Assembly (NCBI GenBank): GCA_023717605.1
Contig: JAMQPH010000601.1
Coordinates: 1 to 42,415, forward strand
Length of the DNA: 42,415 nt
From: Pyrinomonadaceae bacterium
GTDB lineage: Bacteria; Acidobacteriota; Blastocatellia; Pyrinomonadales; Pyrinomonadaceae
Direction: 5' to 3'
Part shown: piece after piece, positions 9,805-18,862 of the stretch
Layout: each line of letters opens with the position of its first letter
How positions within the stretch are numbered: position 1 is the first letter of the stretch
The notes under the pieces: generated by a model
The model's database searches: none
What the model saw: the letters and a program-made list of their open reading frames with translations, nothing else
Told to the model about the DNA's origin: nothing
Position numbers and translations under genes: made by a program

Positions 9805-11274
9805 TCAGTCGTTAGCTGCTGAGTGATAGACGAGCATGCCGCTCGATGTCTTCTTAGCCACGCTTTTGGGAGGTCGGACGAAGCCCAGCGTGTGGCCGAG
9901 CACTCGAAGAACGATGTTGGGTCGGAAGAGAGCGGAAGGTTGAACCAGCATACCGAATACCTCGAGTAGAACTTGGCGCACGCTTGCGTCGAAGGTCGAA
10001 AGCTTCACAACATGATCCATGTAGTGGTGCATGATGCGAGTAGCCACGCTAGCCGAGCCGCCCTCGGTCTCGCGATATCGATAGTCTTCGCTCGTCGCCA
10101 ACATCCACGGCGCAGCAGTGACTTTCGTGAGTCGCTTCTGAAATCGTCTAGCGAAGTTCTCAAGAACGCCTTTCTCTTCGCATAAACATTCATGCAGTGC
10201 GTTGGCACCCATTGCAGCGATGGTCATACCCTGCCCGTAGACCGGATTGAAGGCGCAGACCGAGTCGCCAATGGCAATGAAGTTTTCAGGCTGGCGACCA
10301 GCACGTTCAAAATGGCGCAAACGGTTCTCGGTGCCCCGATGTCCTTTGATTGGTGAGAGAGGTTCCGCCTGGCGAATCGCGTCGTAGATGATCGGTGACG
10401 GCAGACTTCGAGCGAATTCAAGAAATGCGTCGTTATCCGTTGGGGGGTAGTCGCGGCCACCGCCGATCATGGTCACCAGCCAGCGATCGCCCTCCACTGT
10501 GAACAGAATTGCGCCGCGTTTTCTCTCGGGTGGGGCGGCCTGTACGAAGATGCATTTCCAGTCAGCGCTAAAGCCTTCGGGAATACGGTAAAGGCGGCTT
10601 GCGTATCCAAGGTGTGCATTGATAATCGTTTCTTCGGGCGCGGGATAGCCGAGTTCTTCAAGCCACCGTGGAGCACGCGAAGCCCGGCCGGTCGCGTCAA
10701 CAACCAGGTCCGCCCGCAGCTGCATCTCGACAACCCTGTCGGAGTTTTCACCACCAGTCCTCACGACCGCACCGGCAACTTTTCCGTTTTGTCTGCCGGG
10801 GAGTAAGCGAATGATTTCGGTGTTCTCCATGACGTGCACGCGACAATCGGTAATCAGCCGGCGGCGCACGTGGAGGTCTAGCAATGGACGCGTAAAGGAC
10901 AGAACCTCAAGGTTCGACCTGAAGCGCACTCCCCAGCCTTGCGGCGTCAGCCAAGCCACGTCCTTTCCCATACCAACCAGCGGCGCGCCCGCCGCCATCA
11001 TTTCCTTCTGAAGTCCGGGAAAGAGTTGTTCGAGTATGAGACGACCACGGGGCATCAAAGCGTGAACGTGATTCGCCTGCGGGACGCCACGGCGTGGTGA
11101 GGCGGTGGCCGGAAAGGGATCGCGCTCGACGACAGTGACGCGGTCGAAGTGGTCGCACAAAACGCGCGCCGCCAGCAACCCGGCGAGACTGCCGCCAAGA
11201 ACGAGAGCGTGCCGGCCCGCGGTTGTCGCCTCGGATGCTTCAATCTTGTTGCTGCTCTCTGTTCTCCTGTTCAT
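9805..11274 (-). CDS. FAD-dependent oxidoreductase (halogenase/geranylgeranyl-reductase-like monooxygenase fold)
   Basis: A 489-residue flavoprotein. The N-terminal FAD-binding Rossmann motif is HALVLGGSLAGLLAARVL with the acidic ribose-binding residue in VTVVERD. The second FAD motif, usually GD before the ribityl contact, is FIAIGDSVCAFNPVYGQGM. A DATGRASRAPRWL segment between them is typical of the group-A monooxygenase/halogenase superfamily. The halogenase WxWxIP motif is not seen, so a hydroxylase or reductase acting on an unknown hydrophobic substrate is more likely. AAAGG eight bases before the ATG supports the start. It is divergent from the regulator-hydrolase-cyclase fusion across a 187-bp gap, which suggests that regulator may control it. 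Confidence 0.85.
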   Translation of the reverse strand: MNRRTESSNKIEASEATTAGRHALVLGGSLAGLLAARVLCDHFDRVTVVERDPFPATASPRRGVPQANHVHALMPRGRLILEQLFPGLQKEMMAAGAPLVGMGKDVAWLTPQGWGVRFRSNLEVLSFTRPLLDLHVRRRLITDCRVHVMENTEIIRLLPGRQNGKVAGAVVRTGGENSDRVVEMQLRADLVVDATGRASRAPRWLEELGYPAPEETIINAHLGYASRLYRIPEGFSADWKCIFVQAAPPERKRGAILFTVEGDRWLVTMIGGGRDYPPTDNDAFLEFARSLPSPIIYDAIRQAEPLSPIKGHRGTENRLRHFERAGRQPENFIAIGDSVCAFNPVYGQGMTIAAMGANALHECLCEEKGVLENFARRFQKRLTKVTAAPWMLATSEDYRYRETEGGSASVATRIMHHYMDHVVKLSTFDASVRQVLLEVFGMLVQPSALFRPNIVLRVLGHTLGFVRPPKSVAKKTSSGMLVYHSAAND

Positions 11275-11461
11275 TACATTTACCTTTCAAAGTTCTCTGT
11301 TGCATCATTTCCGATTAGAATGAGGGTCCCGGATTTGATAAGCAGGTCTGGCTTCACCCGCTACCGCCTGCTTGCTTCTGAAGCGATGTACGATACGCGC
11401 ACGGTCGGCGCGGCGTACTTAGGAAACTCTGAAATTCCTCTGAGATTCTTTTGAAAGACCT

Positions 11462-13339
11462 GTGAAAGCGATGATCAAGGGGCCAGCCAAACGCTTCTAC
11501 GTATTTGGGCTTTTTCGGATAGATGTGACTGAGCGTCAGCTATTCGGCGAAAATGGTGCTGTGCCGCTAACTCCGAAGGCCTTTGACACGCTGCTCTATT
11601 TGGTGGAAAACCACGGGCGCGTCCTCGGCCGCGAGGAGTTAATGGCGCGAGTCTGGCCCGATAGCTTCGTCGAAGAGAACAATCTCGCGCAAAACATCTC
11701 GACGCTGAGGAAGGTGCTGGGCCCGGACGGAGCGAAACTCATCGAAACTGTGCCCAAACGTGGTTATCGTTTCGTCGCAGAGGTGAAGGAAGCTCTCGAA
11801 GATGCGGGCAATTTTATTGTGCACGAACGGGCCCGAGGGCGCATGATCATCGAAGAAGAGATTGACGAGGATAACGCTGAAGCAGTGTTATCTTCTTTCA
11901 GACGCCCACCCACCGTCATTGACATGCCTTCGAGCCTCATCAAACGCTCCCAAGGCGTTGAGTTCCCACTTGAGCATCCTCCTGAGACGATGTACGCCAG
12001 AAGCGGGGATGTGAATATCGCTTACCAGGTCGTTGGCGATGCCCCTCTCGATTTGGTGTTCGTTATGGGCTGGGTCTCCCATCTTGAATACATCTGGCAA
12101 GAACCGAGCTTTGCGCGCTTCCTTCTGCGCCTCGCGTCCTTTGCGCGACTTATTCTCTTCGACAAACGAGGAACCGGACTGTCTGATCGCGTGCCCAACA
12201 ACGAGCTACCAACTCTTGAGCAACGCATGGATGACGTGCGTGTGGTCATGGATGCAGTCGGATCGGAACGCGCCGCCCTTTGCGGAGTCTCTGAAGGCGG
12301 TCCGCTGTGCAGTCTCTTTGCTGCCACTTATCCAGAGAAAACTCGGGCTCTGGTCATGATCGGAACTTACGCTAAGCGCATTCGCGACGATGAATATCCC
12401 TGGGGGCCGACTACAGAAGAGCGAGAATCCTTTTTCGAGGAGATACGCGAGCACTGGGGTGGACCGGTCGGCCTGGAAGAGCGGGCACCGAGCGTTGCCG
12501 GTGATCCCCAGTTTCGTGATTGGTGGGCCACGTATCTGCGAATGGGCGCAAGTCCCGGCGCCGCCCTGGCCCTGACTCAGATGAACGCGGAGATAGACGT
12601 GCGGCAGGTGCTGCCGACAATTCGTGTGCCCACATTGGTTATTCACCGCAGCGAGGACCAGTGTCTCAAAGTTGAAGAGGGGCGCTACGTGGCGGATAGA
12701 ATTCCGGGAGCGAAGTACGTCGAGTTGCCGGGCCGGGACCATCTCCCGTTTGTCGGTGATCAGAACACACTGCTTGACGAGGTTGAGGAATTCTTGACGG
12801 GTGTGCGTCACACGGTTGAGCCGGAGAGTGTGCTTGCCACAGTTTTGTTCACGCGCATCGTTGGCGCGAAGGGACTCTCCGAAAGGATGGGCAAAAGCCG
12901 TTGGGAGGAACTCATTCAGCGATTGCTGGCCCACATACGGAAAGAGATTGAGTGGTTTAGAGGACGAGAGGTCGACATGGTTGGTGATCGCCCGCTCGCG
13001 ATCTTTGACGGTCCGGCGCGGGCAATACGTTGCGCCCATGCTATTACCGAGTACGCCTCTCGTCTGGGGATAGAAATGCGGGCAGGACTGCATACTGGGG
13101 AGTGCGAGATCACGGATGGTAAGGTCGGTGGAATTGGAGCAGAGATTGGGGTGCAGGTGGCAAACAAGGCCGCCCCGGGCGAGGTCATCGTTTCCAGTAC
13201 GGTCAAGGATTTGGTTGCCGGTTCCGGCATTACTTTTGACGACAAAGGCACCCACGAGTTCCCTGGTATTCCAGGTGAATGGCGACTGTTCCGGCCAAAC
13301 CTAACAGCCAAAGCTGACCGAAGAGGGGCGGTGATGTGA
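11462..13339 (+). CDS. Winged-helix regulator fused to alpha/beta hydrolase and degenerate adenylate-cyclase-like domain
   Basis: This 625-residue protein has three parts. Residues about 10-105 form an OmpR/CadC-type winged helix (LTPKAFDTLLYLVENHGR ... LIETVPKRGYRF). Residues about 175-450 are an alpha/beta hydrolase with nucleophile elbow GVSEGG and a late PGRDHLPF histidine. Residues about 455-620 are a class III nucleotide cyclase fold (REVDMVGD, FDGPARAIRCAHAI, RAGLHTGECE, GEVIVSSTVKDLV). The first metal-binding Asp, normally in an FTDIVGS motif, is replaced in LFTRIVGAKG, and the GDG turn is GDR. The cyclase is thus probably inactive and may only bind a nucleotide. No transmembrane helix is seen, unlike CadC. 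The start may be GTG 11462 or ATG 11471. It is divergent from the FAD oxidoreductase. Confidence 0.88.
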   Translation: MKAMIKGPAKRFYVFGLFRIDVTERQLFGENGAVPLTPKAFDTLLYLVENHGRVLGREELMARVWPDSFVEENNLAQNISTLRKVLGPDGAKLIETVPKRGYRFVAEVKEALEDAGNFIVHERARGRMIIEEEIDEDNAEAVLSSFRRPPTVIDMPSSLIKRSQGVEFPLEHPPETMYARSGDVNIAYQVVGDAPLDLVFVMGWVSHLEYIWQEPSFARFLLRLASFARLILFDKRGTGLSDRVPNNELPTLEQRMDDVRVVMDAVGSERAALCGVSEGGPLCSLFAATYPEKTRALVMIGTYAKRIRDDEYPWGPTTEERESFFEEIREHWGGPVGLEERAPSVAGDPQFRDWWATYLRMGASPGAALALTQMNAEIDVRQVLPTIRVPTLVIHRSEDQCLKVEEGRYVADRIPGAKYVELPGRDHLPFVGDQNTLLDEVEEFLTGVRHTVEPESVLATVLFTRIVGAKGLSERMGKSRWEELIQRLLAHIRKEIEWFRGREVDMVGDRPLAIFDGPARAIRCAHAITEYASRLGIEMRAGLHTGECEITDGKVGGIGAEIGVQVANKAAPGEVIVSSTVKDLVAGSGITFDDKGTHEFPGIPGEWRLFRPNLTAKADRRGAVM

Positions 13340-13428
13340 CAAAGGACAACCGGACCCCGATGGTTGTCGTGAACTGTTGCCGGCTAAAGGACCACGTGCG
13401 AAGATAGGAGCCTCTAAAGGAGTTAATA

Positions 13429-14085
13429 ATGGCCACTCTCCTCGAACCGCCGAGAATGATCGAAGTCCTTACAGACGGCGTCCTCCTTCACAACATTAGC
13501 TGGTCTACCTACGAGAGTCTGCTGCGCGATCACCCAGACGCTGCGAGCCCACGATTCACTTACGACCGCGGAGATTTGTTGATCATGGTCACCTCCCCAG
13601 AACATGAAAAAATCAACCGTACCCTCAACCTGCTCGTCGACCTTTTGGCTGAAGAGTTTCAGGTGGAGAGCTGCGCATTCGGCTCGACTACTTATAAGCG
13701 AAAAGATATCAAGCGTGGCTTTGAACCCGATTCGTGTTTCTACTTTAAGAATGAACAGCGTATGCGAGGCAAGAAGCGGCTGAATCTTGCGGTGGACCCC
13801 CCACCGGAATTGGTTGTGGAGATCGATATCTCAAGTCCGAGTCTCAAAAAGCTCCCACTGTTCGCCGCGTTTGGTATTTCCGAGGTTTGGCGGTTCGATG
13901 GGCAGGTACTGGAAATCCTCGTTCTTGAGGACGGGGAATATTGCAGGAGCGAAACTAGCCTGGCTTTACCCAAAGTTACATCAGCAGCCATGACAGGGTT
14001 TCTCCACGAGAGTTTTAAGATCGGTCGCTTGGAATGGATCAAGAAGGTGCGCGCCTGGGCGCAGCAACAGAAAACAGCCGAATAA
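13429..14085 (+). CDS. Uma2 family (DUF820) PD-(D/E)XK nuclease-like protein
   Basis: At 218 residues this is the usual Uma2 length. The fold signature is present in order: an N-terminal ISWSTYESLLRDHP helix, FTYDRGDLLIM, the SPEHEKINRTL helix carrying a conserved Glu, FEPDSCFYF with the catalytic Asp near residue 100, and ELVVEIDISSPS near residue 130 in place of the usual VVEV.S motif. The lysine expected after the SxS segment is partly represented by SLKK. The family is very abundant in Cyanobacteria and Acidobacteria, is structurally a restriction-type nuclease, and has no settled role. AAAGGAG six bases upstream of the ATG fixes the start. The mogA-like gene begins five bases after the stop, so the pair is probably one transcript. 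Confidence 0.88.
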   Translation: MATLLEPPRMIEVLTDGVLLHNISWSTYESLLRDHPDAASPRFTYDRGDLLIMVTSPEHEKINRTLNLLVDLLAEEFQVESCAFGSTTYKRKDIKRGFEPDSCFYFKNEQRMRGKKRLNLAVDPPPELVVEIDISSPSLKKLPLFAAFGISEVWRFDGQVLEILVLEDGEYCRSETSLALPKVTSAAMTGFLHESFKIGRLEWIKKVRAWAQQQKTAE

Positions 14086-14090
14086 TTCCG

Positions 14091-14588
14091 ATGGCTTCCG
14101 TCATACGCGCAGTCGTAATTACGGTCAGCGATGCGTGCTCGCGCGGCGAGCGACAAGACAAGTCGGGTGAGTCGCTTGTTGAACTGCTAATAGAAGTGGG
14201 CGCCGAGATCGTTGAAACGAAAATCGTCTCCGATGATCTTGAGCCGCTTGCTGAGCAGTTGCGCGTTCTAGCTGGACGCGGCGACATTAATCTGATCATT
14301 ACCACCGGTGGCACGGGTCTCGGACCGCGCGATAACACTCCAGAAGCAACACTCCGCGTAATTGAACGCGAAGCCCCGGGCCTTGTCGAAGCGATGCGGA
14401 TGGAAACTTTGAAGAACACCCCGATGTCGATGATCTCGCGCGGTGTCTGTGGTATCTGTTCCGCGACGCTAATCATCAACCTGCCTGGCTCGCCAAAAGC
14501 GGGGCGCGAAGGTTTTGCAGTAATCAAACCTGTGTTAGGTCATGCTGTTGCATTACTCGGAGGCGATACCCACCACGCGGCGCAGTAA
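14091..14588 (+). CDS. mog: MogA/MoaB family molybdenum cofactor biosynthesis protein
   Basis: A 165-residue MoCF-domain protein that in family members adenylates molybdopterin before molybdate insertion. Diagnostic features are the N-terminal RAVVITVSDACSRGERQDKSG, the central LIITTGGTGLGPRDNTPEAT pterin-binding loop, and SRGVCGICSATLIINLPGSP near the C-terminus. The ORF track starts at 14034, but that extension overlaps the Uma2 coding sequence. The ATG at 14091 gives the family N-terminus and sits five bases after the Uma2 stop. No other moa or moe genes and no molybdoenzyme are in the window. MogA and MoaB cannot be separated by eye, so the symbol is provisional. Confidence 0.9.
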   Translation: MASVIRAVVITVSDACSRGERQDKSGESLVELLIEVGAEIVETKIVSDDLEPLAEQLRVLAGRGDINLIITTGGTGLGPRDNTPEATLRVIEREAPGLVEAMRMETLKNTPMSMISRGVCGICSATLIINLPGSPKAGREGFAVIKPVLGHAVALLGGDTHHAAQ

Positions 14589-14668
14589 CCCCGCAGGTCT
14601 CAAAGTTCAGTATTAATAATTCCGAGTACGCCTCCACCTTCTGATCTTTCGGCTGGAAGGAGTCACAA

Positions 14669-17600
14669 ATGAGCCCCCAACTCCAGATGAGTTTGATTCT
14701 CCGGACGATTGCTATGTTGAGATTCGGTCTTCAGCTTATGGCGGGACTTGTGCTCACCTCCACCTCGCCCCTGTGGATGTCACTCGCGGAGAGCTCGTCA
14801 GTCTATGCCTCGCAGGAAGAATTCCGCACGCTGGAACATAAGACACCGGTCGAGCGAGAGCTGGCCGGCGGACAAGCGCACTCTTATCGAGTCTCCTTAA
14901 ACGCCGGTCAGTACGTTCGAGTCATGGTAGAGCAAAAGGGAATCGATGTCGCAATGACGCTGTTTAGCCCCGACAAAGCAATGCTGGCGGAGATCATCCT
15001 TCCTAATACGCTGCAAGGACGCAAAGTTATCATCGCGGTGACCGACCAGTCGGGAAACCACCGTCTGGAGGTGCGTTCTCAGAAAAAGGATGCAGTCGCG
15101 GGAAGGTATGAAGTGCAGATACTCGATCTGCGAGAGGCCACGGCGGAGGACAGAACGCGCGTTGCCTTTAGAAAGCTGGTCGCCGACGCAATGAACTTGC
15201 GTCTGCAGGGAACGGCTGTATCCCTCAACAGTGCCATCGAAAAACTCCAGGAAGCGCTACCTCTTATTCGCAGCATTCGGGACCGCTATGGAGAGTCCGA
15301 GGCTCTCGGCAATATAGGCGCGGCTTATTTCTCTCTGGGTGGTTATCAGAACACCATCGAGTTCTTCAACCTTGCGCTTGCGATCTGGGAGGAAACGGGC
15401 GACCGCCGAGGACAGGCAGTCGCTTACACTTTTATTGCCAATGCCCAGAATGGTCGGGGTGAATGGGAAAAAGTTGTAGAGACATATAAAAAGGCGTTGC
15501 TGATCTATCAAGGCCTGGGTGACCGGATCAGCGAAGCAATCACGCTCAGTAACATCGGCGCGTTTTACTTTAAAGTAGGTGATCTAGAGAAGGCGCTGGA
15601 GTATGCGAGTCTGGCGCTTCCGATCAGGCGCGAGCTAGGAGACCGAGGGGGCGAGTCCATAACACTGAGTACCATTGGCTCAATCTACAAGGCGTCGGGG
15701 GATCTCAGGAAGGCGATAGAGGTCTTCGAACAGGCACTTGCGTTAAGCCCTCCTGCAGAAAAGAGAGCAGGAGGCGCCAATCGGCTCAACCTCGGCACTG
15801 CTTACGCTGCGATAGGCGATACGCGAGCAGCGCTCGATTACCTGAAGCAGGCCCTTCCCATGTCACGCGAGGCCGGTGACCGTCGAGTGGAGGCATCCGT
15901 GCTTCGGAGTTTCGGAGAGGTCTACCACTTACAAGGGCAGATAGAAACGGCGCTCGATTACTCTAACGAATCGCTTCCTATCGCGCGGGCCATGGGCGAC
16001 CCCGATGGCGAGTCGCGCTCGCTGTACCTTATTGGTCTCATGCACCGAGACCTTAATCAGCTTCGCGAAGCTCGCGTTAACGTCGAGGCTGCGATCAACA
16101 TCATCGAATCGCTCCGCTCGCGGATTTCGGATCAAGAACAGCGCTCTACCTATTTCGCGAGGGTGAGGAGCTACTATGATCTCTACATTGACATCCTGAT
16201 GAGTCAGCGCGACGAGGGGGCTTCGACAGCTAGCAACGTCACCGCAATTGAAGCGAGCGAAAGAGCTCGCGCCCGCAGCTTGCTTGAGCTCCTCTCCGAG
16301 GCCCGCGTAGAAATCCGCCAGGACGTCGATCCGGAGTTGCTCAAGCGAGAACGCACGCTCCAACAATCTCTCAACACCAGCGCCGAACAGCAGATAAGGC
16401 TACTCAGCGGGAAATACACGGCTGAGCAGGCTGAAACGGCAGCCAGGCGTGTCGCATCACTTACGGCCCAGCTTCAAGACGTGAGGACGCAGATTCGCGC
16501 CGCAAGCCCCAGATATGCCGCGCTGACTCAGCCTGAGCCTATCTCATTGAAACAGATTCAAGAGCAGACGCTTGACCCGGAAACCTTGCTTCTGGAATAT
16601 TCGCTCGGCGACAAGCGAAGCTACCTGTGGGCTGTCACGCAGAATTCCATCACCGGATATGAGCTTCCCTCAAGGGCTGAAATTGAGGCGGCAGCACGCT
16701 CCTTCTACGACCTCGCAAAAAACAACGCGAAAAGCGAAGAGATCGAAAAATCTGCCGCCCGATTGAGTCAAATGCTGCTGGCTCCGGCGATCGAACAGAT
16801 GAGGAAACCAAGGCTGGCCATTGTGGCCGATGGCGCTTTGCAATACATACCTTTCGCTGCTCTGCCCGTTCCTGAGACACGGAGATACGGAGACACGGAG
16901 ATGCGGAGGCAAGCGACCGATCTCCGCGTCCCTGTGTCTGCGCGTCCCCGCGTCGGTTCTGTTCCCCTGATCATAGACCACGAAATCGTAATGCTTCCTT
17001 CGGCTTCGACTCTCGCTCTCTTGAGGCGAGAAACCAGAAGACGTACGGTTTCGCCAAAGCTTGTCGCGGTCCTGGCCGACCCAGTCTTTGACAGCGATGA
17101 CGTGCGAGTCAGACGCGCGTCGGCTGAGGGAACGAATTCTAACAACCAATCGAGCGCGCCCGACAAAGGGTCGGGGCTTTTGCGATCCGTTGAAGAGACA
17201 GGGCTGGCCGGCGGCAAATGGCCGCTTCCAAGGCTGCTCGGGACCAGGCGCGAGGCGCAGACTATCCTCTCCCTGGCTCCGGTACAGATGAGACGGCAGG
17301 CGCTCGACTTTGAAGCGAGCCACGAGACCGCCCTGGGCTCAGACCTCAGCCAGTATCAGATAGTACATTTCGCAACTCACGGACTGATAAACAACCGCCA
17401 CCCGGAGTTGTCGGGGCTGGTACTTTCACTGGCGGACAAACAGGGCCGTCCTCAAAACGGCTTTCTGCGCCTTAACGAAATATACAATCTTCGACTGCCC
17501 GCAGAGCTTGTCGTGCTAAGCGCTTGCCAGACAGGGGTCGGTAAGGAGGTTCGCGGTGAAGGCCTGATAGGCTTAACGCGCGGCTTTATGTATGCGGGCG

Positions 17601-17806
17601 CGCGGCGTCTGACGGCGAGCTTATGGCAAGTCGAAGATGCGGCGACGAGCGAGCTGATGGCACGCTTCTATCGCGGGATGCTCGGCGAAAAGAGGTTGAG
17701 ACCGGCCGCCGCGCTCCGCGCCGCTCAAATTGAGATGTGGAAACAGAAACAGTGGCGGTCGCCTTACTACTGGGCGGCTTTCGTGATGCAAGGCGAATGG
17801 AATTGA
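14669..17806 (+). CDS. TPR-CHAT protease-like protein, exported
   Basis: A 1045-residue protein. An N-terminal hydrophobic segment (about residues 10-45) looks like a signal peptide. A PPC-like beta domain follows (ELAGGQAHSYRVSLNAGQYV), then about seven tetratricopeptide repeats of Kinesin-light-chain type between residues 190 and 470 (GNIGAAYFSLGGYQNTIEFF and similar). The C-terminal CHAT domain (from about 630) is a caspase-like peptidase; H904 in HFATHG and C953 in LSACQTG are the expected catalytic dyad. CHAT proteins cleave partner proteins when their TPR or signal domains are engaged. GAAGGAG seven bases before the ATG fixes the start. It heads the cluster with a sigma factor, an anti-sigma-like protein and a giant exported protein. 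A repeat-derived stretch interrupts the CHAT domain near residues 733-766. Confidence 0.92.
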   Translation: MSPQLQMSLILRTIAMLRFGLQLMAGLVLTSTSPLWMSLAESSSVYASQEEFRTLEHKTPVERELAGGQAHSYRVSLNAGQYVRVMVEQKGIDVAMTLFSPDKAMLAEIILPNTLQGRKVIIAVTDQSGNHRLEVRSQKKDAVAGRYEVQILDLREATAEDRTRVAFRKLVADAMNLRLQGTAVSLNSAIEKLQEALPLIRSIRDRYGESEALGNIGAAYFSLGGYQNTIEFFNLALAIWEETGDRRGQAVAYTFIANAQNGRGEWEKVVETYKKALLIYQGLGDRISEAITLSNIGAFYFKVGDLEKALEYASLALPIRRELGDRGGESITLSTIGSIYKASGDLRKAIEVFEQALALSPPAEKRAGGANRLNLGTAYAAIGDTRAALDYLKQALPMSREAGDRRVEASVLRSFGEVYHLQGQIETALDYSNESLPIARAMGDPDGESRSLYLIGLMHRDLNQLREARVNVEAAINIIESLRSRISDQEQRSTYFARVRSYYDLYIDILMSQRDEGASTASNVTAIEASERARARSLLELLSEARVEIRQDVDPELLKRERTLQQSLNTSAEQQIRLLSGKYTAEQAETAARRVASLTAQLQDVRTQIRAASPRYAALTQPEPISLKQIQEQTLDPETLLLEYSLGDKRSYLWAVTQNSITGYELPSRAEIEAAARSFYDLAKNNAKSEEIEKSAARLSQMLLAPAIEQMRKPRLAIVADGALQYIPFAALPVPETRRYGDTEMRRQATDLRVPVSARPRVGSVPLIIDHEIVMLPSASTLALLRRETRRRTVSPKLVAVLADPVFDSDDVRVRRASAEGTNSNNQSSAPDKGSGLLRSVEETGLAGGKWPLPRLLGTRREAQTILSLAPVQMRRQALDFEASHETALGSDLSQYQIVHFATHGLINNRHPELSGLVLSLADKQGRPQNGFLRLNEIYNLRLPAELVVLSACQTGVGKEVRGEGLIGLTRGFMYAGARRLTASLWQVEDAATSELMARFYRGMLGEKRLRPAAALRAAQIEMWKQKQWRSPYYWAAFVMQGEWN
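16873..16960. repeat. Palindromic repeat inserted in frame in the CHAT gene
   Basis: The left arm repeats acacggaga words (gagacacggagatacggaga) and the right arm their inverse (gatctccgcgtccctgtgtc). It encodes a low-complexity Arg-rich stretch (PETRRYGDTEMRRQ, then DLRVPVSARPRVG) between two segments that look like conserved CHAT sequence. The same words recur at 17821, 18128 and 21655. Confidence 0.7.
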
Positions 17807-18084
17807 GAGACGGCGACTCGAAGACACGGGGACGCGACGACTACAGAACCGGATTGTTTATCATTTGTCATTTGACAGTTTTCATTTGGTCATTTCTGCC
17901 GAAAACGAAAGTTGTGATGGATGCTTCTGAACTCTTAAGCAGTAGTCCAGTACCAAAATGACGCATGAAAACTGTCAAATGACAAATGATAAATAATCCG
18001 GTTCTGATGTAGTCGAGTGATACTGCAAGCCTTATTGGCCAATATTCTAAACTGCATCAGTTCCCAGTCGCGCGTCGTTTCCGA
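17807..18084. repeat. Spacer with near-perfect 41-bp inverted repeat
   Basis: Arms 17845-17885 and 17965-18005 match with one mismatch (agaaccggatt...gacagttttcat against its inverse) around a loop of about 80 bases. The outer bases ctac and gtag extend the pairing. Within each arm the word catttgtcattt repeats. A run of acacggggacgcg words at about 17821-17840 precedes it. No ORF is supported. Confidence 0.85.
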
Positions 18085-18759
18085 ATGGATGATTCACCAA
18101 GACAGAACAGCTCGCCTGGGTCAGTCACGTCGCCGCATCCCCGTGTCACCGCGTCCCCGGCTCGCTGGGCTCTGACCCAGGAAGCATTTGACACGCTGCT
18201 CACGCAGCTTGACCCGGACCGCGCGCGCGCGGCGGAAAAGTACGAGGAACTGCGCCGCAAGCTGATGAAGTTTTTCAAGTGGCGGGGCTGCCTCCAGTTC
18301 GAAGAGTACGCAGATAAGACTATTGACCGGGTCGCACGCAAGATCACCGAGGGCGCAGAGCTTCAAGCGAAAAACCCTTCGGCGCTTTTCTACGGTGTCG
18401 CCGTCCTCTTGCTAAAGGAACACTGGCGAAAAACAGCTATCAACCAGGAAATCCCTGCGAGCCAGACTGAAGCGTGGAACCCGTCTGAAGATCCGGAAAA
18501 GATCAGGGCGCAAGCAGAGACTTTTCAGGAACAGGAGACACGGCTTGCCTGCCTGCGCCGTTGCCTGGGCGAGCTTCCCTCGGAAAGTGTCAACCTCATC
18601 AAGCAGTACTATTCGGAAGGCGACGTGCTGGACAAGGAGCAGCGAAAGCAGATAGCGCTGCGGCTGAATCTATCGGCCACTGCGCTGCGGAGCCGGGCCT
18701 TTCGAGTCAGAAGCCAGCTTGAGCGATGTGTCAACAATTGCCTCGAGGAAGTCGAGTAG
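18085..18759 (+). CDS. Divergent sigma-70 family factor (ECF-like) of the CHAT cluster
   Basis: A 224-residue protein. WALTQEAFDTLLTQLDPDR followed by RRKLMKFFKWRGC and ADKTIDRVARKI corresponds to sigma region 2. RLACLRRCLGELPSESVNLI, IALRLNLSATALRSRAFRVR and ERCVNN correspond to region 4 with its helix-turn-helix. I recognise this as a divergent subfamily often found near CHAT and membrane anti-sigma-like genes in Blastocatellia. Residues 11-27 (SPGSVTSPHPRVTASPA) come from a repeat arm that has entered the gene in frame. No strong ribosome binding site precedes the ATG. The anti-sigma-like gene follows after about 100 bases, so the two probably form a regulatory pair. Confidence 0.78.
   Translation: MDDSPRQNSSPGSVTSPHPRVTASPARWALTQEAFDTLLTQLDPDRARAAEKYEELRRKLMKFFKWRGCLQFEEYADKTIDRVARKITEGAELQAKNPSALFYGVAVLLLKEHWRKTAINQEIPASQTEAWNPSEDPEKIRAQAETFQEQETRLACLRRCLGELPSESVNLIKQYYSEGDVLDKEQRKQIALRLNLSATALRSRAFRVRSQLERCVNNCLEEVE
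18128..18161. repeat. Repeat arm (ccgcgtccccgtgtc words) inside the sigma factor gene
   Basis: The string cgccgcatccccgtgtcacc followed by gcgtccccggc is the same vocabulary as the right arm in the CHAT gene. Its probable opposite arm lies upstream at about 17815-17840 (gaagacacggggacgcgac). It encodes the Ser/Pro-rich N-terminal segment. Confidence 0.6.
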
Positions 18760-18862
18760 GGCTGCAACACTTCTTAATTTTTCGACATTGAGTAAAGGGG
18801 AAAGATAACAAAGTCAGTCGTACTCAACCGCAAAACCGCATAGGTTTTCGCCCGCTTGTCTT

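Noticed and set aside
12206-13255. 349-residue minus-strand ORF
   Set aside because: It is antisense to the well-supported hydrolase/cyclase fusion and shows no motif.
14034-14090. Upstream start of the mog-like gene
   Set aside because: It overlaps the Uma2 gene and adds residues absent from the family; ATG 14091 fits better.
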